A DNA stretch of 64,000 nt from Prorocentrum cordatum. Taxonomy: Eukaryota; Sar; Dinophyceae; Prorocentrales; Prorocentraceae. The stretch spans positions 1 through 64,000 of the forward strand of contig CAUYUJ010004568.1 in the NCBI GenBank assembly GCA_963575745.1, read 5' to 3'. This document shows, piece by piece, positions 21,412 through 32,288 of the stretch (position 1 is its first letter; each line of letters begins with the position of its first letter). Under the pieces are notes generated by a model that did not search any database, had not been told where the DNA came from, and saw only the letters and a list, made by a program, of their open reading frames with translations. The translations under genes were made by a program, and so were the position numbers.

Positions 21412-22900
21412 CAACCGAGCTGTTCTTGCATGCATAATCGGCAACAACAGCGGTACGGAGAGGCCGTGGTTCAACAGAGGCCGCACAATTGATAACGAGA
21501 TGCCGTCCAAGTATCGGCCGATCCTTCAAGTTTCCGCTCCCGCTGAACAGGGAGCGTGTCTGGCCTTTCCGAAGGCGAATGAAGAAATTAGTTGAAGACC
21601 TGCTGGCACGCTTCTCTGAAACGTGAAATCGCACAATGTTCACAAACTTGCTTTGCACTGTGTGGTGTCGCCCATCGTCGTTACACTATTGTGAAGACCT
21701 CAGTCCTATCGCCCGCAGGTTGCCTTCTGCCCAGAGCCCAAAACGTGGACAGCAATCTAAATCGAACGCCTTTGTTTCAAGACGCCTTCAAGCATATTCC
21801 GTCTCAGGCTAAATGTGTGGCAGTCATGCGGGTGGAAATTCAACGCTTTAGAAGTTTATAGGCATGCGAGGGGGGAACCTCGCGGTTGTAAAACCACGTG
21901 CGTACGTGAATCAATGCGTGTACATATTCACACAAAAACACGTTACGAACGCATATGTATACATATGCGCGTGCGTGTGTTTGTGTGTGCGTGTGTATAC
22001 ACACGTTGCATGTGAGTACACGCGAGTGTTTGCGGATGACGGCGCGAGTACAAAATTATACATTGTGGTTCCCGTATGTGCACGCATATGTGTGTTCGCT
22101 AAAGCGAGCCACTCCAGGGGGTCTTGGCAAGATGGGCCCCGAGCAGATCTGTCGAAGAGGGGGGACACTGGCAAATCCGCAAAAGTTGCCCCTCCCCGAG
22201 TCCCTCCACCCCTGATCCGTTTTCGACGGTCCCACAGCCCGAAAGCGGCCCCCTGAGACCAACAACGAAACAAACGGAGACCTTCCGGCGCACAGCGCCT
22301 CGAACCCAACGCTCCCCCATTCTCGCTGGCCGGCACCAGCGCTGGGCCGCCTCGGCTCTCCAGCCGCCCCTAACCATGAGGAACCGCGGGGGCCCCGCCC
22401 GCGTCCGGAGCGTCGCCGCCCGCGGCCGGGGCGACGGAGAGGCCGTGGCCATGGGCGACCTGCGCTGCCGCCATGGCGCCGCCCCGCCGCCGCAGGCCCC
22501 GCGGCAGCGCCCCGCGAGCCCGGGGCCCCGCGCGCCGCGCCCGCCGGGGGCCCGCTCTCGGCACCACAGGCGCCGGCGCTGGGCGCGCGCGGCGAGGCGA
22601 GGCTTCGCGGCGCGTATAGCCCGACCAGACACATGGCGTCTCGACACAAGTCAAGGCAGAGGTGCTTCGTCGTTTTCGGCCCCTCGGGGCCCCTCGTTGG
22701 GCCTCGGGGCCCTCCAGAAGCGGTTCGGGATGAGAGGCAGGTCTCGTGGAAGGGGTCGAAGGGTCGGGGGCTCGCGTTTCGACCAAATCGGGGTACCAGA
22801 TGTCAGGGGGCGCGCAAACGAAGGAGAACCAACCTCGCAATGAACAACCCGACAAACGAAGCCCTCTTTGGCGAACGCAGTGGGAATGGAATCGAACAGG
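21412..22900. other. Unassigned stretch
   Basis: A GT/CA-rich tract lies at about 21900-22090 and a very GC-rich block at 22380-22620. Large overlapping open frames on both strands in the GC-rich block have Arg/Pro/Gly/Ala composition and no domain I know. I do not call a gene. Confidence 0.4.
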
Positions 22901-22928
22901 GAAGCAATGTGTCCTCTTTGCGGTGATA

Positions 22929-23112
22929 GACGCCTCCTGATTCGGGTCCGGGTAGATGGGGTCGGAGGATCGCGCCGCATCGCCAACGCATCGCCGACGC
23001 ATCGGCGATGTATCGGCGACGTCGGCGCTGCATCGGCGCCGTCGGCGATGCAGTAGCGGTGCGGCGCGATCCTCCGACCCCATCTGCTCTGGACTCCACC
23101 TGGGAAGCCCAG
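22929..23112. mobile_element. Palindromic TCGGAGGATCGCGCC element, copy B
   Basis: The most symmetric copy: GTAGATGGGGTCGGAGGATC at the left and GATCCTCCGACCCCATCTGC at the right, with GCATCGCC/GGCGATGC units between. Its right end, GGACTCCACCTGGGAAGCCC, is duplicated on the far side of the adjacent 160-bp element. Confidence 0.75.
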
Positions 23113-23114
23113 AT

Positions 23115-23274
23115 GAAGGGGCCCCAGGACACACAAATAAATACACACAAATAAAAAGATTCCCCATATTTTCCCATATGTTCTGGGTTTTTGTCTTCCC
23201 CCCCACGTCCCATATTTTCCCATATTTTCCTGGGAGTCGACGATGAATTGTGTCTGTGTGTTTTTTCCCCTCCT
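23115..23274. mobile_element. 160-bp GGGGCCCCAGGACACAC element, copy 1
   Basis: It runs from GAAGGGGCCCCAGGACACAC through an ATTTTCCCATATT-rich centre to TGTGTTTTTTCCCCTCCT. It is flanked on both sides by a 29-bp direct duplication starting TGCTCTGGACTCCACCTGGG. It has weak ACACAC/GTGTGT inverted ends. The other copies are at 23427, 24389 and 24777. Confidence 0.75.
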
Positions 23275-23426
23275 GCTCTGGACTCCACCTGGGAAGCCCA
23301 GAGCGCGTCCTCCTCCCATCCGGGAAAGGGCCCAAATGGGGGCCCGCGCGCTCTGGACTCCGACCCCTTCTGCTCGGACTCTGCCCGGGAGGCCCAGGGT
23401 GCCTCCTCCGCCCTGGCAGGGAAAGT

Positions 23427-23586
23427 AAAGGGGCCCCAGGACACACAAATAAATACACACAAATAAAAAGATTCCCCATATGTTCCCATATTTTCGGGGT
23501 TTTTGTCTTCCCCCCCACTTCCCATATTTTCGCATATTTTCTGGGGAATCGACGATTCATTGTGTCTGTGTGTTTTTTCCCTTCCT
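23427..23586. mobile_element. 160-bp GGGGCCCCAGGACACAC element, copy 2
   Basis: Nearly identical to copy 1. Any flanking duplication is short (GGAAAG / GAGAAAGG). Confidence 0.75.
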
Positions 23587-23923
23587 GAGAAAGGCCCGAC
23601 TGGGGGCCCGCGCGCCCCGAAGGCAACACCTCGAACGGGGCAGCCGAGCCGCAGGGCCTCGCGCGATGCCCGCGCGCTCCGACTGCAAGGCCTCGCGCGG
23701 GGCCCGCGCGCCCAGAATGGAAGGCCCCGCGGCCCATGGCGCCACGCCAGCGCGCGGGGGGCACGTGGGCGGCGGGGGAGGATGTTGGCACGCGGGGGTC
23801 TGGCGGACAATCGCCAAGCTCCGCGCTAGCAGCTTTTCACGATCAATCAAGAAGGCTTTAGCCAAGTCGGCAACATTTTAAGAAATACACATGCGTGAAT
23901 GTGGAAAGCAAGGGTGCAAGTAT

Positions 23924-24358
23924 TCACAGCACAGACAGACAGAGAGAGGTTGCAGGAACGCGTGCCAACAACTCCCCTGAATTACTGTCGATCTGGCTGT
24001 CTGACAGACTGCAAACGGATGTCCCTGGCCGCCAGGTAGCGTCGACTGTCAACCTTGCTCCGGTGCTGCTTGGCACCAGCGGAAGCCAAGGCAGTTCCTC
24101 CTTGGCGTCGCTCAAGGCCAAAATCATCCCCGTCCTGAGCAGGTGCGAAAGGGCCTCTGAACCCTTGGCCACATCAGCCTTGGTCATCACATCCGTGGGA
24201 TCCAAAAAAGATGGGGGCAACCATCTGGCACGCAAGCTGCGAGCAGAAAAGGAATCCCTGAGATCTTCCTCACGGCCTGCGCAGTTTTTGGAACGCGCGT
24301 CGAACATCGATTTTGCGCCCAAAGCGTGGACACCTGGAACAAGGGTCCTGAAGCTCAC
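23924..24358 (-). pseudogene. Copia RNase H, C-terminal part
   Basis: The frame reads GVHALGAKSMFDARSKN, then SLRARWLPPSFLDPTDVMTK and ADVAKGSEALSHLLRTG. This matches the end of dinoflagellate copia RNase H as I know it: the DAKSLYDA-like strand, then RWV..QLADCLTK-like motif and a final helix. Here LADCLTK is DPTDVMTK. The remainder of the domain lies beyond the inserted element at 24389-24546. Confidence 0.55.
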
Positions 24359-24388
24359 GAGAGCTCCTCAACACAGAAACGAGAAGAC

Positions 24389-24546
24389 GAAGGGGCCCCA
24401 GGACACACAAATAAATACACACAAATAAAAATCATCCCCATATTTTCCCATATTTCCTGGGTTTCTGTCTTCCCCCCCACTTCCCCTCTTTTCCCATGTT
24501 TTCTGAGGAATCGAGGAGTAATTGTGTCTGTGTTTTTTCCTCTCCT
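24389..24546. mobile_element. 160-bp GGGGCCCCAGGACACAC element, copy 3, inside RNase H
   Basis: On the coding (minus) strand the element lies between two copies of GTCTTCTC, an 8-bp direct repeat consistent with a target duplication. Copia RNase H-like coding sequence continues on both sides, so the insertion postdates the retroelement. Confidence 0.75.
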
Positions 24547-25009
24547 GAGAAGACCCGCGCCCCATGGGCCACTCTGAGGAGGGTCCCTCGCCAGAGCGGG
24601 CACTGCGAAGCAATGCGACTGCATCCGCTCCGCCTCTGCGACGGCATGCCACAGGAGTGGGGCTTCGCCTGCGAGAGAGGCATTGGCGGCGCGTTTCGTC
24701 CTGGCAAGAGAGCATTGATACACGAGCTGGCTGGCCAGCGGCATGCTTAAAACCTACAATCCCAGCAAACTGAACTGAAGGGGCCCCAGGACACACAAAT
24801 GAATACACACAAATAAAAATAGTCCCCATCTGTTCCCATACTTTCTGGGTTTCTGTCTTCCCCCCCCACTTCCCATATTTTCCCATATTTTCTGGGAAAT
24901 CGCAAATTAATTGTGTCTGTGTGTTTCTTCCCCTCCTGAAGAGCATCGATACACGAGTTGGCTGGCCAGCGGCATGCTTAAAACCTACAATCCCAGCAAA
25001 CTGAGCATT
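24547..25009 (-). pseudogene. Copia RNase H, N-terminal part, split by a 160-bp element
   Basis: The segment 24776-24551 reads ASQLVYQCSLARTKRAANAS then LAGEAPLLWHAVAEAERMQ, the SLAGE...EAE motif region of copia RNase H. The first ~66 bp of this segment (24711-24776) are duplicated at about 24940-25005 on the other side of the element at 24777-24937, so the coding sequence was duplicated together with the insertion. Confidence 0.55.
24777..24937. mobile_element. 160-bp GGGGCCCCAGGACACAC element, copy 4, at a 66-bp duplication
   Basis: The element is nearly identical to the other copies. It lies exactly between two copies of a ~66-bp host stretch (GATACACGAG...CCCAGCAAACTGA) that differ at only a few positions. 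This is far longer than a usual target-site duplication. Confidence 0.75.
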
Positions 25010-26198
25010 CTACACCGGGCCCTCGGTGCCAATGCCAACAGCGTCACTGGCCGTCATTGCCGCCACCAAACTCAGGTCACACTTCCAGATCATGAAGCAT
25101 TGCGCTGCCGTGTCTCGCGCGAGCTGCAACACCTCCTTGCGTAGAAGAACGTCCTGGGTCGTAGCATGGTTCAGACTGCTCGCGAACATAATGGCAGCGC
25201 CCAGAATCTCCCGCCGAGACTCCAGGGCAATCCAGCTCACACCAGAAAGCGAATTAGCGAGAACTCGGCCGGTGACAATGGATTTGTCTCTGGGTTCTGC
25301 GGCCGCGATCAAGCGGCGCTGTCTTGAGCTCCTCGAAGTACTTCTCCTGATAGATACGGATGCGGTGCGGGGTCGCTCCTCGCGCGCTCGCCTGCATGCA
25401 AACGCGACCTCGTTCCCGCCCCATTTGCCGAAGGCGAAGCGCCCCTGGAGACTCCCATGCAACCACTTCTCGTGACTGCCGAGGGAGTCGAGCAACAGGT
25501 CGTCGACCTCGATCAGCACCTGAGCCACCAACTGCCCTTCCTCGCGCTTCGACCAGTAGCAAGGCTCGAGCAGCAGATCGCGGAAGCCCAGGTCGAGAAG
25601 AAAGGCGCGGGAGTGACGCGCCACCCCCAGGGCGCGTCGCCCAGCCCGCGCGCCGCCACCTTGAGCTCGATTGCGCGGCCTTCAGGGACATGGGCCCCTG
25701 CAAGACCGTCACGACGGGCCGCGTAGATCGGGTCGCCCGAGCGCTTCAGTGGGCGAGACTGGCTGGGCGCTCTCTTGCAGTCCACGGCGGCCTGCTCCAC
25801 GTCGCAATGCTGTGTAAGGCCGCGGCAAAAATCGGCGCGGATTCCGGCTGCGGAGACGGCGGGTAGGCGATCAGCTTCTCGGTGTCTGGGTCATGGAGGC
25901 CGCGCGCGCGCCAGCGGCTCCTGGCTCTCTCGGCGCTAAAGGCGCCCCCCTGGCCCTTCCAGCGGCGCGCCATCCTCGACGACGGGGCCCTGTCGGGCTT
26001 GGTCTTGGCCGCGTGCTGGGGCTCGGCCAGCGACAGCACGCGCAGTGCTCCAGGTCGATTCAGCACTGCCCACTCGGCCTCGTCAAAAGCCTTGAACTGC
26101 TCGCGCTCCTCGGGCTTCGCGCGGCTCAGCTTGACCTCGCCAACGTTGGAAGACAGGAGGCTCCAGCGGCCGACGCTATCTCCCGAGCTGACATGCAC
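25010..26198 (-). pseudogene. Copia-like reverse transcriptase, frameshifted
   Basis: In coding order: EREQFKAFDEAEWAVLNRPG and HDPDTEKLIAYPPSPQPESA (26170-25850), the usual start of the copia RT domain; SGDPIYAARRD, AGAHVPEGRAIELKVAARGL and GDAPWGWR (about 25745-25620), the motif before the palm; then EPCYWSKREEGQLVAQVLIE and VDDLLLDSLGSHEKWLHGSL (25600-25460), with the catalytic VDD intact, followed by FGKWGGNEVAF. The connection part (AAEPRDKSIVTGRVLANSLS, then GVSWIALESRREILG) and ASDAVGIGTEG, the start of RNase H, end near 25010. At least two frame changes separate these blocks. Confidence 0.7.
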
Positions 26199-26199
26199 G

Positions 26200-29100
26200 A
26201 GATCACCCGCGCCATTGGCGCACCCCCCGGCGGCGCCACTCCAGCCATGCTCCTGGGATCAGGTCTCGAACGACTCGCCGTGGGCACTTACCAGCTACTC
26301 GTCAGAGACCGCCTGAGAAACAACTGCCATCTCGTCGGAGCCTCTGGGTTGCGGCCAGCGGCCCCGCTCCTCGACGCGTTGTCCAGCTCAGTCGGAAACG
26401 CGGGGCAGGAGTTCAACTGGAGTAGGAAGAGCAGCGCTGCGGAACGGCGCCGGCGTTGGAGCCCCCCTCGCGCTAGATCTGAGGTCCTCGGGTCGGATGA
26501 CCGTCTCGGGCGGGGCAGACTCGATCCTGGGCTGACTCGCTGGCGCCCGCAAGTCCCGGTCGTCTTTGAGACGCTTCACTTCGGAAACGAAGCCCCCCGC
26601 GCCCGAGCGCGCCGGAGATGTCCGGTTGGGGCCTTCCGAGGCGACGCCTCTGAGACGCTGGGGGGCGTCGGCTCGGCCGCGGGCTCGGGCCCTCGGCCGC
26701 GAGCGGCAGCGCCCAGGCCATCTGCTGGTCGAGACGTTGCCGAGCAGAGCCCCCCCCCCCCCCCCCAAGGAGCCGCAACGATTTCGACATGGTAAAGCTT
26801 CCAACGCGTTGCTTTCCTCGATCTGGGCCTCAGGGACAGGTCATCGAACGCGCGCGCGTCGTCGAATGGTCGCGCGCCGCCTGCCCCATTGAATCGCGCC
26901 GCGTGCGCCGCGGAGGCGCGACCAACGCGGCCCCCGAGCCAGGCCGTTGCGTGACCCCCCTATACCCATCACCGCGATGACGTTTCGTTCCGCGGTCGTT
27001 GGGCATGGCGTCCGCGCGAACCTCGAAGCGCGCAGCCGTCGAAACGCAGACGGAATCGGCGCGCGCGCAGCCGAAGCGCCGGGCGCCGCCCAAGCCGCGC
27101 GGCCGATAGCTCGCGCGGGAGAAACAGCTCCAGCCCAAGCCGATGCACGATGGAACGCGCCGGCGCGGGGCCGACGGACCGCGGGAAGGAGCCACTTCGG
27201 AGAGCCCGCGCGGAGAAGAAACGCTCGAGCGCGAGTGCCGGGCGGACGACGAGCCAATTCGCGATGACTTCGAACGGTCTGGAGTCGATGCGACGGGCGG
27301 CGAGGAGAGGTTTCAGGGAAGCACGGAAGCGCGGCCGCAGACGGAGCCAAAGGGCCCCCGAGGCCCACCTACCAGGCGCCGTGTCAATCCTGTCGAAGTC
27401 ACGCAAGTCGCCCCTAAGCGAGCTGGCCTTTTCTGGGTTCAAAGAGCTCGCGTCAAGGGAGGGCTGCGGGGCTCGCCCCCCAGCTTGCTCGTTCCGTCGC
27501 GTGGCGAGATGGAGGCGCTCAAATAAAATTTCACTGGCGCAGCTCTGCTGCATTCTATCCGGTCGGTGGCGCATCGTCCTGTTTCGTAGTGTGGGTGGTC
27601 GTCGTCTCAGGGGCGTGCCATGAGTCCTGCCATCTGCGAACTCGGTCTGGACCCCCCGCCATCTATTTGGGGGCATGTCGCGGTCCTGTTCTGGGCCGCT
27701 GCGCCCGCTTCCGCAGCTTCACGATCCCCTGATAGCACTGACATCTGGAGGTGGCTTTCCCGATCCAGGCGCCCCATCATGATCTGCTGCGCCGACCTGT
27801 CCACGTAGTATCCGAGGCGAGGGGCTTGGGCGGTGAGCCCGGTGACCAAACCAAGCGGTGCTGAAGTACCTGCACGTCTATCAGGTCATGCGCGTCCTCT
27901 ACCGTTTGTACCCCAGCTCCGCCCCAGCACGCAGCCACCGTGTCAAGCGCATGCGCGCGCAGGCTCATGCATTGAAAGGTTTGTGCGAGACGCTATCTTC
28001 CCGCAGTCGTGGCGGAGTCCCAGATGACGGTGGCCAGTAAGGCACTCCATCAATAAAGGCGGGGAGGGTCGCCGTCGCTACCCTTCGTCTAACGGCGCGC
28101 ACCTCGTCTATGAAGTTCCTGAGGCGGTCCCTTTTCTGCCCTGGAATCCAGGCGAGCGGGGTCGGCTTGGGCCCTGGCAGGCGCGGCGTGCTCGTGGGCT
28201 GCTCCGATGTGCCCCTCGGCGCCAGGGTCAGGGTTGTTGGCGCCAGGCATAACTTCGTCACTCTTTTGCTGTCTCCTGTCCAAGCGTAGCTGTCTGATGA
28301 TGGCGCGCTCCACAATGCCCCCGACTGCAGCGGCGTTGCTGTTGAGTCTGGCGGTCAAAATTTGGCCGTCGTCGTCGGCCATGGCAGCGAATCCCAGGAG
28401 CGCACGTCGGGCCGACTCGTTCTCGTCTGGGGCCATGCCCCGGCCATGCCCCGATCGACCTCATGTCTGTCGGCGCATAGCTGATCACATGCACAGACTG
28501 CTCGCGCGACACGCATGCCATTGTTGTGCTGAAGCAAGGCCGCCTCGCCGGTAACCAGCGTCGCTAGTCGGACGCATACTGGGCATCGCCCTGCCCATGG
28601 CCCCGCGCAGAAGCCATGAACCACAAAAGCCGCATCTGTCGTTGAGTTTGGGATATACCGCGACGTCGCCCCGCGGCCAGGCGCCCCCTGGGTCTACCCG
28701 ACCGCCCAGCCGCATTGGGGGGATCCCAGGACCCCATGGGCCGGAACGGAACCTCCCGGCGTCATCAATCTGGGTTGCTGCGCTGCTCCCGCCAGATCCG
28801 TAGTGACAGGGCGATTCACGACGCAGGCGTTGACGGCCTCGGGAGGGCCATCTAAGCTAGGGCCCGGTCGTGTCTTGCCCAGTGTAGCAGGTCCTCATGC
28901 GAGGCCCAGTGAATGACGGACTGCCTCCGCTCGTGAATGAGAGGGCCCTTTGCCCTGCATGCGTGGTAGTGGGAGAGGGCCACGGCGCGCGCGCGGGTTA
29001 GCCGGGGCGAGCAGAGTGCCTCGAGGGCCCTCGGCGCTCGAGGACCGAGCACTAGGCCGTTACTATGTCGGCCGCCCATGTCGCACTGGAGGGGTGCTTC

Positions 29101-29900
29101 GCGCACATGGTGAACCTTTCCGTCGACCGCAGCCTTCCCCCCGTGGCTTGGGAATCGCAGTCCAGTGGGGAAGTCTGGTCAGCGTCGCGCATATCCAGCA
29201 GCTCGGCGAATCTCACTGCGAGTAATTGAGCCGGGCGCGGCCTTGCCCCGCCCAGTCGGCCGTCGCTGTCCTACTCGTTTGCCGACCAGACGAGCCCCGT
29301 AAAGTCCATGGGCATCAGGGCAGCGGCGCGCGGCGTGGCGGGGTCGGCTTGCCGCGGCGGGGGCGGCGTTGGAGTTGGAGGGCGGGGCATCATGGGGGGC
29401 CCGACCTGCTGGGCTGAAGGCCGCGGTGGCCTTCTGGGCGCCGCTTCCAAGCGAAGTGCATCATGAGCTGGAGCCGCCGGGTTGCCTCCTGGGAGAGAGG
29501 ATGCGTTCCAGTGCCGTTCGTCCATGGACCGCGCGGAGCTCGCGCCCCACCCCTGAAGTCATCGATCGTCGGGCCGCCGCCTGTTCCGCGGCAGCGCGTG
29601 CTGGTCGGGCCGCATCTCGGGCCGACGGGGATGCGGGGGCGGGCGGCCGGCTGCGCGCCGCCGAGCAGGTCGCTCCGCATCGCATTGAACCGAGCGACGA
29701 GGTGGACGGGGGTTATATAGCGAAGGAAGAGGGGAGGGAGGGCGCAGGCGAGCCGCGAGGGAGCCCCGATCCCGACCCGATCACGAGGCCGATCTGGCTG
29801 ATCGCGGGCGGGTGGATCGGCTCGCGTCCTGTCCCGCCCTCAACTCAGCGGCGGAGCGGGCACTCCGTTGTCGCCGGGCTGCGTTCGTGGGAGTGGGGGC
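26200..29900 (-). pseudogene. Probable protease/integrase portion of the copia element, not resolved
   Basis: Position and orientation predict protease and integrase here. I see only fragments, for example HGFCAGPWAGRCPVCVRLA near 28620, which could be remains of the integrase zinc region, and Arg/Ala-rich frames at 26841-27676 that switch frame often. No DDE triad or protease D(S/T)G motif could be placed. The call rests mainly on context. Confidence 0.3.
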
Positions 29901-29941
29901 GCGTGGGGTGGGTTCACCAAGTGTCCGGCGGCGGTCCTCAC

Positions 29942-30837
29942 CTATTTCCCGCCCCGTGTCGTCGCCCCCGTGGTGCGCGTCGTCGGGGGCAGCGGTCGCC
30001 CATCCTTGATTGTTTGCCGTGGGCACCTCCTGCTCAGCAAGATGCCTTCGCGCATTTCTCGGGGGCCATGTCGGGTGGGGGGCGGGGGTGATCGGGGAGA
30101 GTCGGCGCGGGAGAAAACGCGGGCATCCGAATCGGTTGTTGAGGCCTGGTCGTCGTCGCGGCGGCCCCGCAAGTCTGCCCCCGCGGGTCCTTGCCACGCC
30201 TGCAGGATGTCGCCAGGATCAGTGGGAGTGATGCCGCTTTCTGGGGCTTCCCCTGGCGTGTCACAAGAGGTCGGAGCTTCGTCTCTCGCGTCTTCTACCC
30301 TGGGCGTGCGACTGGTCGCCGCAAGCGCACTGCCACGGTTCGCCGCACCTCTTGACTCTTCCCCAGGTGAGCGACTGATCGCCGCAATCACAGAAAGGAG
30401 GAAGGACTCGGGACTCTCCGCAGGGGCGTCGGGCGGGCCGGAAGATCGCCACCATCTCCCCCCCAGCGCGCGACTGATCGCCGCGAGCACATGGTTCTGA
30501 TCGGCAACGCTCCTCGTTTCCTCCCTGGGCGAGCGACCGATCGCTGCTGACTCACTGGGGAGGGGGGGGACTCGCGAGTCTCCTCGGGGGGCGGCGGGTG
30601 AACCGGAAGGCCATCGCGATCGCGATTCCGTCGCGACGCCGATTTGCGCGGACGGGGGCGAGCCGATCCAGCATCTCTCCGCCGTCCCCTTGCGTCGGGG
30701 ACACAGCGACCATCTACCCGAATTCGCGTCGCCCCTCGCGGCCCCCTACCGACGCCAGGACGGAGGGCTCGGGGGGGCGGCCCCTCCGGTGCTGAGTCGG
30801 AAGATCCAGCAGCCAGCGTGCAAGCGCCTCCATCCAT
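29942..30837 (-). pseudogene. Gag-like N-terminal region of the copia element
   Basis: Translation would start at ATG 30837 (or 30833), two bases after the SL relics, giving MDGGACTLAAGSSDSAPEGP. The region is Pro, Arg and Ser rich. After a frame change it carries four short repeats read as SAAIGRSPREE, LAAISRALGG, IAAISRSPGEE and LAATSRTPR (30550-30295), spaced 60-105 bp. No zinc knuckle is seen. Identity as Gag is inferred from its place in the element. Confidence 0.4.
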
Positions 30838-30839
30838 CC

Positions 30840-30874
30840 CTTGAGCCAGGGGGGCTTGAGCCAGAGGGCTACGG
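30840..30874 (-). other. Two tandem spliced-leader relics
   Basis: On the minus strand 30874-30855 reads CCGTAGCCCTCTGGCTCAAG. It differs from the dinoflagellate SL (CCGTAGCC, then ATTT, then TGGCTCAAG) by about one deletion and two substitutions. Directly after it, 30854-30840 reads CCCCCCTGGCTCAAG, a truncated second SL, and then GGATGG with the ATG. Tandem SL relics are the known signature of a trans-spliced mRNA that was reverse transcribed, reinserted and trans-spliced again. Confidence 0.75.
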
Positions 30875-31989
30875 AGCTTGTGGGGATACCTTATTGAAGG
30901 ACTTGGCCCCGCCAGTAAGGGGTAACTCATCAGTTTGTTCCACGGCACCCGCCGCGCAGCAACAAGGAGCAGGGGGATGACGAGAAGGAGGAGCAGGAGG
31001 AGAACTCCCTCGCACCCAGCGATACGGAAGCAAAGCCTTGCGCGCCATGACACCGACAGACATCCCGCCACCCCACACCCCCACAACGGCATGGCACCCC
31101 GAGAAACCAAGCCGAGCAGAAGGGAGAAAATGGCGCAGCCAAGTCTGCCTCCATTGGAACGCGCACCCGTGCGAAGCCGGTCAGGACGAACCGGCCAATG
31201 ACGACGCGTCCGAAAACCTCTCGATTCTAGGTCTTGGTCGCCAGAAAAGGACAACAAAACCAATTGACCGGGCCCACCGCCGACACCATCGGCTGCAATT
31301 CCAGATGCATCTTCACCGTGACGAGTTTGCCGAAGAACCCACCGGCCATGGTCGCCCATCTTATGCAGTGTCCTGGACATCGCAATTTCTGGGGTGGACA
31401 TGGCAGTGCTCGCGAGAGTGCTCCAGGCCTTGATCATCACAACGCTCGGGATGGCGGGCTTGCCGAAGTCCGCGCCACTGACGTTAAAATGCTGCCGAGA
31501 GTGCTCAAGGCCGCAACGTCTCGCCCATCACCTCGCGCAGCCATCCCGGCTCCGCGCGGCTGCGCCCCCCCCTGAGGAAGCGCCGCGCGAAGACCGAAGT
31601 GTGCGCACCGCGGGCCAGCGGGGCCAGGAGGAGAAAGAGAAGGGGGAGAGGGGGGAAGGAGGAGGAAGAGGTTTTAGGACCAGTCCTATTCACCGCCGAG
31701 TGAGAAGGGGGGAATCAAAACTAAAAACCTCCTGAGACTAGCTGCCCCGATGCGCAACACGCAACACGTGACGTGGACACGGAGCTCAACACAACACGTA
31801 GACTGAACGCGTAGGTATGGCGATATGCATTCGCCAAAGCGTGGGCCAACACGGCGAGCCAACACACAGTGTGTCAACACGGACGTTTTGAAGACGGTAC
31901 GGGGTGCGTTTCGAGACGGGCGTATCAGGGTAACTAACTCCTCCCCCATCCTCCCCTCCCCCCCGCCTTTGGGATACCAGAAGTTACCG

Positions 31990-32090
31990 ATGCCCGATAC
32001 CGCCGCCACTCCTCGGACCTCTCTCCTGGGGCGCATTCTGACCAAGATTTCGAGGCGACTCCAGCGGTGGCGACGAGGGCCTTCAAGTAG
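31990..32090. repeat. Dispersed GATACCGCC repeat, copy 3
   Basis: CCGATACCGCCGCCACTCCT, CGGACCTCTCTCCTGGGGCG and CCAGCGGTGGCGACGAGGGC match the copies at 6706 and 39465. It lies about 200 bp downstream of the stop codon of the pseudouridine synthase gene. Confidence 0.6.
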
Positions 32091-32288
32091 ACCCCGAAGA
32101 GGCGACAGCGAGGGAACGGTGGCTGCAGCTATCGGTACGCTCTCCTCCTCTGACTCCTCCCCCCCTCGCTCTCGCCTACCCCCCCCGCCCACTCCGGCGA
32201 CAGCGCGACGCCGTCTTCGCCGCGGGGGGGACCGTGCGCCCGTCGGCGGCAGCCCGCCCCCCAGGCGCCGGCACTGGCGCGCGCTCCC

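Larger units (their letters stand above)
23924..30874 (-). mobile_element. Decayed copia-like retrotransposon with SL relics at its 5' end
   Basis: Reading the minus strand from 30874, this shows tandem spliced-leader relics, an ATG, a Pro/Ser-rich Gag-like region with repeated AAISRSPGEE motifs, a long poorly conserved middle where protease and integrase would lie, a copia-type reverse transcriptase (26170-25010), and a copia-type RNase H ending near 23930. The order fits Ty1/copia elements. Frameshifts are frequent and two 160-bp elements sit inside the RNase H region, so the copy is dead. LTRs were not found by eye. Treating the SL-marked 5' end and the RT end as one element is inference from orientation, spacing and lack of another candidate. 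Confidence 0.6.

Noticed and set aside
22370-23791. A 473-residue minus-strand frame
   Set aside because: It runs through two copies of the 160-bp element and a palindromic element and is Arg/Gly/Pro rich, so it is chance openness in repeat DNA.
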